From positions 1 through 7,073 of the forward strand of contig JAITKD010000064.1 in NCBI GenBank assembly GCA_031278575.1: DNA of 7,073 bases. The letters run 5' to 3'. Positions 1 through 6,713 of the stretch are shown in pieces. Each line of letters starts with the position of its first letter. Within the stretch, counting starts at the first letter, position 1. A model generated the notes under the pieces. That model was not told where the DNA came from, ran no database searches, and worked only from the letters and a program-made list of their open reading frames with translations. A program made the translations under genes and the position numbers. Source of the stretch: Spirochaetaceae bacterium (lineage in GTDB: Bacteria; Spirochaetota; Spirochaetia; Treponematales; Breznakiellaceae).

Positions 1-189
1 GACGATGATTTTAACGCCCTGGGGGGGGATGATTTTTTATACGGTTCGGGGGTATCGGTAATTGAATGGAGCGAATTAGTCCCCGGATCCGTTCCAAAGG
101 ACGCGATAACCGTTGAAATAACCCTGCTTGAGGGGAATCGCCGGCTTATTCGTGCCGCGGGGCTTACCGGAGAGGAGTTTCACCCATGA
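1..189 (+). CDS. tsaE: tRNA threonylcarbamoyladenosine biosynthesis protein TsaE, C-terminal part (5' end outside window)
   Basis: The frame is open from the first base and ends at TGA 187-189, giving 62 residues of a protein that usually has about 150. TsaE is the small P-loop ATPase that works with TsaB and TsaD to put the threonylcarbamoyl group on A37 of tRNAs reading ANN codons. The Walker A region lies upstream of the window and cannot be checked. What is visible is the family's C-terminal pattern: an acidic stretch with LGGDDFLYGSG, then the hallmark VSVIEWSELVP strand-turn, then a closing beta-hairpin ending NRRLIRAAGLTGEE. The TGA overlaps the ATG of tsaB (ATGA), so the two are almost certainly co-translated. 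Bases 21-28 are a run of eight G. The identification rests on the VIEW motif plus the adjacent tsaB, and is fairly firm despite truncation. Confidence 0.85.
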   Translation, partial: DDDFNALGGDDFLYGSGVSVIEWSELVPGSVPKDAITVEITLLEGNRRLIRAAGLTGEEFHP

Positions 190-875
190 ACGTACTTGCC
201 TTGGATACGGCCACCTCGATTTTATCCCTGGCCCTTTCCGCAAAGGGTACTTTATGGTATTTTGAAATTGACGCGGGGCTTAAACATTCCGAACTCCTTA
301 TGGACGGGGTGGATATGCTTTTTAAACAAGCCGGTTTAAAACCGAACGAGTTGGAACGGATCGCCTGTATGAAAGGCCCCGGATCATTTACGGGCCTGCG
401 GATCGGGTTTTCCGCGGCCAAAGGGCTGGCGCTTTCCCTGGAGGTTCCCCTGGTTTCGGCGCCTACCCTGGATTGTATGGCCTTTTCCCATTCGGTTTGG
501 CCCGGTCCGGTACTTCCCGTAATTGACGCCCGGAAACACCGGTATTTTACCGCCCTTTACCAGGGAGGCGCCCGGCTTTCCGCCTACAGGGACGCGGCCC
601 CCGGGGAAATTCTGGATCTTATACGCTCGGCCCCCCTGAAGGGGCCGGTATTGTTTACCGGTCCTGACGCGGATACCCTACTGGCGGAGCTGGGGGGGGC
701 GGTTCCCCCGGAAGATTTTCTGGTCGATCCGGCTCATAAACGGGGCCGGGGCCGGGAATTATTGGCTATTGCAAAAAATATTGATATCAATAATAATGAA
801 ATCACTAAGGGGCCTTTGTACTTGCGTCAAAGCGATGCGGAATTGAACCTAAATGGGGCCGGGTATAAAATTTAA
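186..875 (+). CDS. tsaB: tRNA threonylcarbamoyladenosine biosynthesis protein TsaB (YeaZ)
   Basis: This 229-residue protein is TsaB, the non-catalytic ASKHA-fold partner that scaffolds TsaD and TsaE in t6A37 tRNA modification in the cytoplasm. The N-terminus MNVLALDTATS is the first phosphate-loop-like strand of the fold. KHSELLM at residues 33-39 follows it. The family signature GPGSFTGLRIG is at residues 64-74, followed by the conserved helix AAKGLAL. PVIDARKHRYF at 111-121 is the conserved start of the second domain. The length is normal for the family. The ATG start is supported by AGAGGAG at 171-177, eight bases upstream, and by the four-base overlap with the tsaE stop. A run of eight G at 692-699 lies in the less conserved second half. 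The function is well established for the family; no defect is visible. Confidence 0.95.
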   Translation: MNVLALDTATSILSLALSAKGTLWYFEIDAGLKHSELLMDGVDMLFKQAGLKPNELERIACMKGPGSFTGLRIGFSAAKGLALSLEVPLVSAPTLDCMAFSHSVWPGPVLPVIDARKHRYFTALYQGGARLSAYRDAAPGEILDLIRSAPLKGPVLFTGPDADTLLAELGGAVPPEDFLVDPAHKRGRGRELLAIAKNIDINNNEITKGPLYLRQSDAELNLNGAGYKI

Positions 876-990
876 TTCCTAAGGAAGCACTGATTTATTC
901 AATCGAGAATAAACCGGTAACCTTTGATTTACGAGGAAAAGCGGGTGGGTCTTGAAATCGGGTCGAATTCTTTAAATAAAGTTGGAGTAT

Positions 991-2076
991 ATGGCGGATA
1001 TTCAAAAAGAATCATACGATGAGTTAGAGTTTCTGGAAGAAGTTGAGGATAATGAAGCATCAGCCAATAAATTTATCGAGCCGGAATCGGAAACCAATGA
1101 AACTTCAAAATTCTTTTCTTCTTCGCTGAATCCCTTTTTAAACAGCGTTTTCCCGGTATTATTTATCGACAATGAATTGAAGATCGTGTATACCAACCCT
1201 TCCTGTGAACACCTGTTTACGGGTTTCTTTAACATGACGGGGAATTACTTTATTGATGTTTTTGGCAAATACTTTGAAGTGGCGGCTATCCGGGAGATTC
1301 GGGAAACCGTTTTTAAGGGAAATAACGGATATTCCTGGAAAGGGGAAGCCCGGATTAAGTCCCGGGAAATGGTGACGGTTCAAACGAGGGTGTATCTTTT
1401 TTCCGCTGATTTGAATATCAAACGGCCCCGGGAATTTGTGGTCATGTTTGACGATGTTACCGAAGAAAACAAGCGGCTGCTCCGGAGCGTCTTCATGAGC
1501 CTTTTGGAAGCCTCAAAACTCAAGGATAATGATACGGGGAAACACATAGTCCGGGTTAATTATTATTCCCGGCGCCTGGCGGAAGAACTGTACCGGAAGT
1601 CCGGCTATGACCGGATCGACGCGGACTTTATCGATAATATCGGGTTTCTCGCCTCCATGCACGACGTGGGGAAAATCGGTACCCCCGACGATATTCTTAA
1701 CAAAGAAGGGCCCCTCAACGAATGGGAATGGACGGTTATGCAGGAGCATACCAAAAACGGCGCCTTTATTTTGTCCACCTACCCCAACCCCATGGCAAAG
1801 GAGATTGCCCTGAGCCACCATGAACGGTGGAACGGATCGGGGTACCCCTTCCAGTTAGAGGGGGAAATGATACCCCTGGCCGCCCGGATTGTCAGTATTG
1901 CCGACGTATACGACGCCCTGCGGATGGAACGGACCTATAAGGGTTCTTTTCCCCACGATATAACGGTTCAAAAAATGCTGGAATGTAAGGGAACCCAATT
2001 TGATCCTTCCCTGATCGAGGTGTTCCTTTCCATCAACAAAGATTTTGACGTCCTCTATGAACAGAACAAGGATTAA
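991..2076 (+). CDS. PAS-like/HD-GYP domain protein, predicted cyclic-di-GMP phosphodiesterase
   Basis: The protein has 361 residues. An acidic N-terminal stretch (about 1-40, with SYDELEFLEEVEDNE) precedes a PAS-like sensor domain (about 47-157; LFIDNELKIVYTNPSCEHLF early, FVVMFDDVTEENKR at its end). A helix then leads into an HD-GYP domain (about 165-350). No signal peptide or membrane segment is visible, so it should be cytosolic. The expected metal and substrate residues are present: H185, H224-D225 in HDVGKIG, K228, H253, H276-H277 in HHERWNGSGYP (GYP 284-286), and D305 in SIADVYDAL. An active phosphodiesterase hydrolysing cyclic-di-GMP is therefore predicted. Residue 181, four before H185, is Asp where triiron enzymes such as PmGH have Glu. 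ATG 991 is preferred over the in-frame TTG at 982 because GGAG at 984-987 precedes it, although only three bases away. The ligand sensed by the PAS region is unknown. It converges on the flagellar operon and may set cyclic-di-GMP levels that affect motility; that link is inference from position. Confidence 0.88.
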   Translation: MADIQKESYDELEFLEEVEDNEASANKFIEPESETNETSKFFSSSLNPFLNSVFPVLFIDNELKIVYTNPSCEHLFTGFFNMTGNYFIDVFGKYFEVAAIREIRETVFKGNNGYSWKGEARIKSREMVTVQTRVYLFSADLNIKRPREFVVMFDDVTEENKRLLRSVFMSLLEASKLKDNDTGKHIVRVNYYSRRLAEELYRKSGYDRIDADFIDNIGFLASMHDVGKIGTPDDILNKEGPLNEWEWTVMQEHTKNGAFILSTYPNPMAKEIALSHHERWNGSGYPFQLEGEMIPLAARIVSIADVYDALRMERTYKGSFPHDITVQKMLECKGTQFDPSLIEVFLSINKDFDVLYEQNKD

Positions 2077-2099
2077 AAAGGGGCCCGACCGCCGGGCCC
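2075..2099 (-). terminator. Hairpin terminator between convergent genes, ending the flagellar/csrA operon
   Basis: Bases 2081-2087 (GGGCCCG) pair perfectly with 2093-2099 (CGGGCCC) around a five-base loop. Read on the minus strand, the hairpin starts directly after the csrA stop codon and is followed by C and then five T (2079-2075), the usual form of a Rho-independent terminator. Read on the plus strand, after the HD-GYP gene, the hairpin is followed only by TTAC, so termination in that direction should be weaker. Confidence 0.75.
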
Positions 2100-2333
2100 T
2101 TACAGGGGATCCCTATCGGCGCCGAAAGTGAATTCCGGGAATACCGGGGTTGAGGCCGCGGCGGCCTTGTTTTCCGCCTTGATCGCGTCAAACACCTCCT
2201 GGCGGTAAACTTTTACCGTTTTGGGAGCGTCCACCCCTATTCTGACCTGATCCCCCCGGATCTCTATGATAGAAACGGAAATATCCTCACCTATCATGAC
2301 CTTTTCGTTGATCTTCCTGGATAATATTAGCAT
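2100..2333 (-). CDS. csrA: Carbon storage regulator CsrA, extended FliW-responsive type
   Basis: This is the small dimeric RNA-binding protein CsrA, which binds GGA-containing loops near ribosome binding sites and usually blocks translation; in flagellated FliW-carrying bacteria the main target is flagellin mRNA. The protein has 77 residues. The N-terminal strand [15 protein letters not shown], the core [11 protein letters not shown] (27-37) and the RNA-contacting end VYRQEV (42-47) are all intact, with L4, R6 and R44 present. Position 43 is Tyr where E. coli has His. Beyond about residue 55 there is a tail ending [12 protein letters not shown] that short proteins of the E. coli type (61 residues) lack; such extensions are typical where FliW is the antagonist. 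The ATG overlaps the fliW stop by seven bases, with only a weak AAGG upstream, so it is probably translated by coupling to fliW. Confidence 0.96.
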   Translation of the reverse strand: MLILSRKINEKVMIGEDISVSIIEIRGDQVRIGVDAPKTVKVYRQEVFDAIKAENKAAAASTPVFPEFTFGADRDPL

Positions 2334-2791
2334 GGAGCCTTCTTCACCGGGTCCACCCGCTTGACAGAGGCCAGCTCTTCCATAATGTCATGTTTGGTTT
2401 TCCACCGGGGATCGGTAAGGATCGCCTGTTTACCCAGCCGGGATTCCCGGTTGATGATCAGGGGGCCCTGGAGGTTGGCGGTCATGGGGCCTTCCGCGGG
2501 AATGGTAACAATCGAAAAAGTAAGGGCCATTTTGGGATCCGAAAGACCGATCTCCCGGAATTCCCCATCGTCCACGTCCACCTCATAGTCGGGCCGAAAC
2601 AGGAAGGGATTGATCAAAATAAAGGCGAGTTCCCCCACTTCCAGGGCCTGGAGCCAATAAAAAGGCTGCCGTTCCGCGTCCAAAAGCACATATTCCTCGA
2701 TCCGTTCAAATCCAAAAAGACCCGCGGGAAAGGTAATTTTCTGCCGTTCATCCACGTCAATAAGCCCGTAGGCCTTGGTTGTAACCTTCAC
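2327..2791 (-). CDS. fliW: Flagellar assembly factor FliW, CsrA antagonist
   Basis: FliW is a cytoplasmic beta-barrel protein that binds either unexported flagellin or CsrA. When flagellin is exported, FliW is freed, captures CsrA and lifts repression of flagellin synthesis. The 154 residues show the family pattern: [11 protein letters not shown] at 19-29, the aromatic FYWLQAL at 44-50, [16 protein letters not shown] at 56-71, and NLQGPLIIN at 106-114 near the end. The length is normal. The start is GTG at 2791-2789, well supported by AAGGAG five to six bases upstream (2803-2798 on the minus strand). The gene overlaps csrA by seven bases, so the antagonist and its target are made from the same message. 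Assignment is firm from motifs and from csrA next door. Confidence 0.95.
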   Translation of the reverse strand: MKVTTKAYGLIDVDERQKITFPAGLFGFERIEEYVLLDAERQPFYWLQALEVGELAFILINPFLFRPDYEVDVDDGEFREIGLSDPKMALTFSIVTIPAEGPMTANLQGPLIINRESRLGKQAILTDPRWKTKHDIMEELASVKRVDPVKKAPC

Positions 2792-2872
2792 GTTTTTCTC
2801 CTTCCCATAGGATTCCCCAAAAAGGGGCTTTGGTCAAGTCCGATACTTTGTCCGCTCATTAGAGCGCCGGTA
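2792..2872 (-). promoter_or_regulatory. fliW-csrA leader with clustered GGA motifs (possible CsrA control site)
   Basis: The 81 bases between flgL and fliW form the largest gap inside the operon. On the transcribed strand there are five GGA triplets (their complements start at 2851, 2839, 2814, 2803 and 2799). The last one lies in the Shine-Dalgarno sequence AAGGAG of fliW. Two small hairpins are possible: CGCTC-ATTA-GAGCG (2853-2866) and CCCC-AAAAA-GGGG (2815-2827). CsrA is known to repress by occupying GGA motifs that overlap ribosome binding sites, so this layout would suit feedback on fliW-csrA. That is inference; G-rich sequence makes some GGA triplets likely by chance. Confidence 0.35.
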
Positions 2873-4120
2873 TTAACGGAGGAAATCCAGGAGGGTGGGC
2901 TGAATGACCTTGGCGGCGGTCTGGAGGGCCGCCTTGTGGGCAAAATCCATCATCCCCAGGTCCGTGGCGGCGGTAGTAAAATCGAGGCCCGATTCCCTGC
3001 CCAAGGCGGCGGTAACATGGGGGATCTCCTCGTTGAGCCGGTTCCAGGTCATTTCCGCCCGCTCAAAGCGGCTCCCCAGGTCGGTAAGGCGGCTTGCGAG
3101 ATTACCCAGAGCCAGGTCTATACCCCCTATGCCCTGGCTCCCCACCAATTCCTGATCCCCCCGGAACAGGGCGTCCCGGAGGCGGATCACCATGTCGAAA
3201 ACGGAACCCCCGGAAACCCGGGCCGCGGGATTCCAGTTGGGCGCCCCGGGATCGCTATTGGCGGTGATGATCCCCAGGTCCTGTAAAACCCGGGAATCGG
3301 AACGGTCTTCCAGGCGGATAAGGTGGGCGTTGGTCCCTTCCAGGGCAAGGCCCTGGGTTTCCGGGTCCACATAGGCCTTTACCGGGGCGGGGGATTCGTT
3401 GATTTTGGCCACAATGGCGTGGAGGGTGTCCCCGGCCGTAACGGTGATCTCCTGGCCGTCTACATAAAAGGCTCCGGGGGCGGTAACCCGGTAATCGGTG
3501 GCTTTCTGGGTGGAAAAGATCTGCATCTTTTCCGCCCAAAAAGCCTCCCCCCCGCCGATGTCCAACGAGGCATAGGCGCCTTCGCTTATCTCGGCCCGGC
3601 GGGAGGGACCGGAACCCCGGTATTCCACCCGGACTACCATGGATTCTCCCCCCCCCTGGACGGTTCCTTCCACCGCCCGGAAGGGTTCGGTAAAGACCTT
3701 GTCCCCGGCAAAAAGCTGCTTGCCGTCGGGACCTATGGTATTGGATATGGATACCAGTTCTTTGAGGAGTTCGTTAACCTCCACCGCCATATACCGCAGA
3801 TCCTCCGGGGCGTAGGTGCCGTTGGCCCCCTGGACGGAAAGTTCCCGGATCCGCTGCATAATATCATTGGCCTGCCGGAGGTTTCCCTCCACCGCCTGGT
3901 AGTGTTCCCGGGCATGGAACGTGTTGGTTTCAAACCGTTCCAGCCGGGACAGGTAGGATTCGTACCGAACCGCATGGGACGCCGCCAGGGGATCGTCCCG
4001 GAGTTCCCGGAGCCGGGTCTGTCCGGCGATCTTGGCCTGGATATTGGCAAGCCCCTCTTCCTGGCGCCTCAGATAGTACTGGGCATCGTTATTCGGCATA
4101 TCCGTGGAAATTCTTCTCAT
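2873..4120 (-). CDS. flgL: Flagellar hook-filament junction protein FlgL (HAP3)
   Basis: FlgL is the second of the two junction proteins between hook and filament; in spirochaetes the structure lies in the periplasm. The 415-residue protein begins with a flagellin-like alpha-helical D0/D1 region (about 3-140), with the heptad-rich AIAG-like segment at 28-60, IRELSVQGANGTYAPEDLRY at 91-110 and GPDGKQLFAGD at 130-140. A variable middle follows. A flagellin-hook IN-type motif lies at about 219-285 (YVDGQEITVTAGDTLHAIVA early in it). The C-terminal helical D0 region runs from about 330 to the end, with SGLDFTTAATDLGMMDF and a final LLDFLR. The ATG is preceded by GAGGAG and AAGG. It lies 46 bases after flgK and 81 before fliW. 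Residues 156-159 are coded over a run of nine G (minus strand of 3648-3656), a possible slippage site. The function is firm from both terminal regions and the flgK neighbour. Confidence 0.95.
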   Translation of the reverse strand: MRRISTDMPNNDAQYYLRRQEEGLANIQAKIAGQTRLRELRDDPLAASHAVRYESYLSRLERFETNTFHAREHYQAVEGNLRQANDIMQRIRELSVQGANGTYAPEDLRYMAVEVNELLKELVSISNTIGPDGKQLFAGDKVFTEPFRAVEGTVQGGGESMVVRVEYRGSGPSRRAEISEGAYASLDIGGGEAFWAEKMQIFSTQKATDYRVTAPGAFYVDGQEITVTAGDTLHAIVAKINESPAPVKAYVDPETQGLALEGTNAHLIRLEDRSDSRVLQDLGIITANSDPGAPNWNPAARVSGGSVFDMVIRLRDALFRGDQELVGSQGIGGIDLALGNLASRLTDLGSRFERAEMTWNRLNEEIPHVTAALGRESGLDFTTAATDLGMMDFAHKAALQTAAKVIQPTLLDFLR

Positions 4121-4166
4121 AACACCTTACTCCTCTGTTTTTCCCTGCCCGGAAAATTTACGGTTT

Positions 4167-6062
4167 TTATACACCCATCCGGTTAATAATGGTATCCAAT
4201 AGGGAATTGACCGTGGTGATGAACCGGGCCGCCGCTGCATAGCCGTGCTGGTACTTGATCATGGCCGCCAGTTCTTCATCCATATTGACCCCGGAAACGG
4301 ATTCCCGCATATCCCGGAGCTGCTTCATGGTGAGATTCTGGGTTTCCAGGGCACGGCCGCTCTGTTCCCCCAGGATCCCGACCCGGCCCACCGCATCGGC
4401 AAAGTAGTCGTCAAAAGTCCGCTGCTGCCCCACCATGACCGCCGTGTTCCTCAGGGCGGCAATGGCCAGGGCGGCCTCCCCATTACCGGGATTGGCGGGC
4501 CTGCCGTTTTCCCCAAAGCCCGCGGCCACCGACGAGGAATCCCGGAGCAGGGCGGGGTTTACCTCAATCCACCCCGAAGGATGGGCCACCGGGGCCACGG
4601 CGTAATCCGCGGCCCCCCCGGTGAGGGCTTCCACCGCATCGGGCCCGCCCCAGTCGTAGGCCCCCTCAGCCCCCAGGGTGTTGAGGAGTCCCGCATAGCC
4701 CGTAAGGAAGTACCCCGAATCTTCGATATGGCGGATCACAAAGTCCGGGTTTTCCCGGTCCGCCGAGGGGGTTCCCTTGAGGGAGAGACGGCCTTCCCGG
4801 TTGAGCCGGGCGGTAACCTCCGCGCCGGAATTGTTGATCCGGCCCACCACATCCGCCACCGTATCCGTGGGGTAATAGGGAATTTCCACATTCCCCCGGG
4901 AGGCCGACAGGGTTATCACCCCTTCAAGGCCGATCTGGGCCCGGCTTTCCAGGGCATTGGTCCCGTTGATCCTGAAAATATAACTGGAGTCGTAGGCCCC
5001 GTCCCCGTTCCGGTCGTAGTTCCCCGCCACATTGGTCACAAAGGGGTATTCGGAAAAGAAGTCGTTCCCCGTGGTCCCGTTAAGGCCGTAACCGGAGCGG
5101 TGGATCTCGTTGACCAGGTCGATAAAATTCATGGTTACCGAATCCAGGTTTTGGATTTCCTCCCGAATGGTTCCGTCCCGCAGTTCCAACAGCGCCCCAA
5201 GGCTCCCGCTGTGGTGATCCCGCCGGCGCTGGATCTGCAGCTCATCCCCGGTGTCTTCCCAGACTATCCGGGAGTAACCTTCGGTATCTATCCCCCGTTC
5301 CAGTTCAAACTGACGGCCGATACGGCCCTGAACCAGGACCCTTCCCCCGGTATGGACCATAAATTCATTGGGGTCCCGCTGATCCACGGTGATGCTGATG
5401 ATGGACGAGAGTTTATCCACCAGGAGGTCCCGGCGGTCCAGGAGGTCGTTGGGGTTATCCCCCTGGGCGCGGATCTTTTGGATGTCGTTGTTCAGACCCG
5501 CGATCTGCCGGGAAAGGTCGTTGACCCGTTCCACGGTGAGCTGAATGTCCTGTTCCACCATGTCCTGAAGCCCCTTGAGGGCGTTAAAACGATCCCGGAT
5601 CCCGTCGATCATGGTTTTTCCCCGCTCCACCACCGCTATCCGCTGGGGGGTATCCCCGGGGTACAATGAAAGTTCCTGCCAGGAATCCCAGAAGGCGTCC
5701 ATCTTGCCGCGGATGGAGTTCTCCCCTACTTCCAGATAGGCCCGATCTATCATCCGGAGATAGGGGTCCCGGGCCTCCCAATACCCCTCCCCGGAGGCCT
5801 CGGCGATGATCCGCTGGTCCAGAAGCTGGTCCCGGATCCGTTCTATCCGTTCCACCATGGTACCCTGCCCTATCTGGCCGGGGGTTTCCTCCCGGTTAAG
5901 CCCGGGAAGGTAGAGGGGTTCAAAGGGGGAAAATTCCACCCGCTGCCGGGAATACCCCTCGGTGGAAGCGTTGGAGAGGTTATGTCCGGTGGTATTGAGC
6001 CCCTGCTGGTGGGCCGCCACCGCCCGTTTTCCTATCTCGATCCCTGAAAAGGTTGAGGTCAT
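4167..6062 (-). CDS. flgK: Flagellar hook-associated protein FlgK (HAP1)
   Basis: FlgK is the hook-proximal junction protein, exported by the flagellar type III system and polymerised between the hook (FlgE) and FlgL. The 631-residue product carries the rod/hook N-terminal signature with GLNTTGHNLSNASTEGYSRQ at 21-40. An alpha-helical section follows, with ELSLYPGDTPQR and a coiled-coil-like stretch around 120-220 that includes the typical DLLDRRDLLVDKLSSI. A less conserved beta-rich middle comes next. The C-terminal family motif VNMDEELAAMIKYQHGYAAA then leads to a closing amphipathic helix (FITTVNSLLDTIINRMGV). The start is clear: AAGGAG six bases before the ATG, overlapping the stop codon of the upstream flgN-like gene, so the two are probably translationally coupled. 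The length is a little above that of enterobacterial FlgK, the extra lying in the middle. Nothing looks damaged. Confidence 0.97.
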   Translation of the reverse strand: MTSTFSGIEIGKRAVAAHQQGLNTTGHNLSNASTEGYSRQRVEFSPFEPLYLPGLNREETPGQIGQGTMVERIERIRDQLLDQRIIAEASGEGYWEARDPYLRMIDRAYLEVGENSIRGKMDAFWDSWQELSLYPGDTPQRIAVVERGKTMIDGIRDRFNALKGLQDMVEQDIQLTVERVNDLSRQIAGLNNDIQKIRAQGDNPNDLLDRRDLLVDKLSSIISITVDQRDPNEFMVHTGGRVLVQGRIGRQFELERGIDTEGYSRIVWEDTGDELQIQRRRDHHSGSLGALLELRDGTIREEIQNLDSVTMNFIDLVNEIHRSGYGLNGTTGNDFFSEYPFVTNVAGNYDRNGDGAYDSSYIFRINGTNALESRAQIGLEGVITLSASRGNVEIPYYPTDTVADVVGRINNSGAEVTARLNREGRLSLKGTPSADRENPDFVIRHIEDSGYFLTGYAGLLNTLGAEGAYDWGGPDAVEALTGGAADYAVAPVAHPSGWIEVNPALLRDSSSVAAGFGENGRPANPGNGEAALAIAALRNTAVMVGQQRTFDDYFADAVGRVGILGEQSGRALETQNLTMKQLRDMRESVSGVNMDEELAAMIKYQHGYAAAARFITTVNSLLDTIINRMGV

Positions 6063-6072
6063 TTTTTACTCC

Positions 6073-6579
6073 TTAAAAACTATGGTTCAAGACCATACTC
6101 CGCATATCCGCGGGCCGGTGGACACCCTGCCGGGAATAGAGCCGTCCCTTGCGGTCCGGGAAAAGGGCTTCGAGGAAGGCCGCCACGGTGGTTCTGGCTT
6201 CGTTGAGGTATTCCGTAAGAGAATTATTGAGCAGCCGTATCCTGAGGGTTTCCATCTTGAGTTTCCGATACGCGGCGGTTAACTCCGTCCGTTCCGCCTC
6301 AGGAAGCCGGGCGGTGAAGGCATAAAACCTCGTTTTCTCATCAATATCGGGGGTTGTTTCCCCAAGGGCGGTAAAAACCCGGACCCGTTCCGCCTCCAGG
6401 GATTCAAATTGACCGCCATATTTCTGTAAAGCGCCGAGGAGGGATTCAAAATCCGTCCAATCCCGGTTCATCACCGTGGATCTGACCGAATCCTGGAGGA
6501 AAGCGATTTTTTCCAATACTTCGATTTCCCCCTTAAGAATGCCGACACAGGTTTTATATTCCGCAATACCTTCATTCAT
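6073..6579 (-). CDS. flgN: FlgN-like flagellar export chaperone (for FlgK/FlgL)
   Basis: This 168-residue protein is mostly predicted alpha-helix with long charged amphipathic segments (for example the ILKGEIEVLEKIAFLQDSVR region near the start and RKLKMETLRIRLLNNSLTEY further on), the shape of FlgN-type chaperones. FlgN proteins bind the C-termini of FlgK and FlgL and deliver them to the export gate. Sequence identity within this family is low, so the name rests on length, helical character and position directly upstream of flgK. The frame is open to an ATG at 6657, but the start is placed at 6579 because a sigma-28-type promoter lies between the two and AGGGG sits eight bases before this ATG. 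The stop TAA overlaps the flgK Shine-Dalgarno with a ten-base gap. It is probably the first gene of the operon. Confidence 0.7.
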   Translation of the reverse strand: MNEGIAEYKTCVGILKGEIEVLEKIAFLQDSVRSTVMNRDWTDFESLLGALQKYGGQFESLEAERVRVFTALGETTPDIDEKTRFYAFTARLPEAERTELTAAYRKLKMETLRIRLLNNSLTEYLNEARTTVAAFLEALFPDRKGRLYSRQGVHRPADMRSMVLNHSF

Positions 6580-6598
6580 AATGTATACCCCTGATTCA

Positions 6599-6626
6599 AT
6601 ATCGGCGGAATTCGGGGACCGGTTTA
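6599..6626 (-). promoter_or_regulatory. Sigma-28 (FliA)-type promoter of the flgN-flgK-flgL-fliW-csrA operon
   Basis: On the minus strand TAAA (6626-6623) is followed after 16 bases by GCCGATAT (6606-6599). The bacterial sigma-28 consensus is TAAA, about 15 bases, GCCGATAA, so the -10 element matches in seven of eight positions and spacing is one base off. Transcription would start near 6592, giving a leader of about 13 bases that begins close to the AGGGG ribosome binding site of the flgN-like gene. The placement ahead of late flagellar genes fits the sigma factor. Activity is inferred from sequence only. Confidence 0.72.
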
Positions 6627-6667
6627 GGGCTAAGAAACGAAGGCCCGGACAAAGCACGCATATTCAC

Positions 6668-6696
6668 TTGACAAAAACAAACAATTGCCCCATATT
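6668..6696 (+). promoter_or_regulatory. Sigma-70-type promoter of the tRNA-His gene
   Basis: A perfect -35 hexamer TTGACA (6668-6673) is followed after the optimal 17 bases by CATATT (6691-6696), four of six to TATAAT. Transcription should start near 6703, about 11 bases before the tRNA. It diverges from the sigma-28 promoter of the flagellar operon, with about 41 bases between the two -35 regions. Confidence 0.7.
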
Positions 6697-6713
6697 AGAA
6701 GTGTTCGTTAAAT

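Noticed and set aside
894..913. AT-rich hairpin TTTATTC/GAATAAA after tsaB
   Set aside because: Seven weak A-T-rich pairs with no T-tract after them; not enough for a terminator call.
952..980. Promoter-like TTGAAA-17-AATAAA before the HD-GYP gene
   Set aside because: The hexamers and spacing are fair, but transcription would begin near 987 and leave out the GGAG ribosome binding site. It would only work for a leaderless message, so it is not called.
982..990. TTG start three codons upstream of the HD-GYP ATG
   Set aside because: The TTG overlaps the GGAG sequence itself and has no ribosome binding site of its own; ATG 991 is better.
2815..2827. CCCC-AAAAA-GGGG hairpin as a terminator after flgL
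   Set aside because: Only four pairs, with the T-tract in the loop and not after the stem; it is better read as part of the fliW leader.
2390..4186. Long plus-strand frames (298 and 287 codons) opposite fliW and flgL
   Set aside because: They are shadows of fliW and flgL with no recognisable motif, no good start signals and biased composition.
4245..5669. 474-codon open frame on the plus strand opposite flgK
   Set aside because: It lies wholly inside a certain flgK gene. Its translation is rich in Gly, Pro, His and Val without any domain, as expected from the complement of codons with G/C in third position.
6580..6657. Upstream ATG extending the FlgN-like protein by 26 residues
   Set aside because: The extension would start upstream of the sigma-28 promoter, and no ribosome binding site is convincing there.
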